Shown: positions 5,625-5,625 of the stretch, piece by piece
Position numbering within the stretch: position 1 is the first letter of the stretch
Layout: the number at the start of each line of letters is the position of its first letter
NCBI GenBank assembly: GCA_903932545.1
Contig: CAIZGT010000085.1
Span: 1 to 5,625, forward strand
DNA: 5,625 bases
Origin: an uncultured Rhodospirillales bacterium
GTDB lineage: Bacteria > Pseudomonadota > Alphaproteobacteria > Acetobacterales > Acetobacteraceae
Direction: 5' to 3'
Translations under genes and position numbers: made by a program
Notes under the pieces: generated by a model
What the model was told of the DNA's origin: nothing
Databases searched by the model: none
The model's input: only the letters and a program-made list of their open reading frames with translations

Positions 5625-5625
5625 C

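Noticed and set aside
1..5625. CRISPR array, tRNA, rRNA, transposase or integrase
   Set aside because: No regularly spaced repeats, no tRNA-like TTCGA arm with acceptor pairing, and no transposase or integrase motifs were seen by eye on either strand.

Overview
This is a piece of an alphaproteobacterial chromosome. It carries the conserved ChvI/ChvG two-component locus next to a regulatory (non-transport) phosphotransferase cluster. The short HPr kinase lacking the usual N-terminal domain, the RapZ - EIIA(Man-type) - HPr - EI order and the ChvI/ChvG pair are all alphaproteobacterial traits. An EI gene directly after HPr suggests the Rhodospirillales/Acetobacteraceae side, but that placement is inference. 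Most of the window is GC-rich; only the first ~110 bases are AT-rich (about 35% GC).

Layout, left to right. Bases 1-104 hold the 3' end of an unidentified plus-strand gene, followed at once by a strong bidirectional intrinsic terminator (107-135). From 2634 down to 168 runs a tightly coupled minus-strand operon: hprK, rapZ, an EIIA-Man-like gene, ptsH and the start of an enzyme I gene (ptsP). Consecutive genes overlap by 4 nt (ATGA, ATGA, GTGA) and then 14 nt. Enzyme I is recognisable only for its first ~87 residues and ends on a 24-residue unrelated tail. A divergent intergenic region (2635-2811) precedes a plus-strand gene for a secreted carboxymuconolactone-decarboxylase/AhpD-like protein (2812-3432). 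A nested palindromic REP-like element (3443-3506) separates it from convergent chvG (3503-5176) and supplies the chvG stop codon. chvI lies 4 nt upstream of chvG; only its DNA-binding domain is recognisable, because the bases right of about 5531 do not encode the expected receiver domain.

How the genes work together. In this family EI transfers phosphate from PEP to HPr His and then to EIIA His. HprK phosphorylates HPr on a serine, RapZ is a nucleotide-binding RNase-adaptor-type regulator, and ChvG/ChvI is an envelope/acid-stress two-component system. No sugar permease (EIIB/EIIC) is present, so the cluster looks regulatory rather than transport-related.

The main puzzle is that both outermost conserved genes break near the window ends: EI after residue ~87 and ChvI before its DNA-binding domain. 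Either the locus has been rearranged or captured, or the sequence has chimeric ends. I found no CRISPR array, tRNA, rRNA, transposase or clearly new system.
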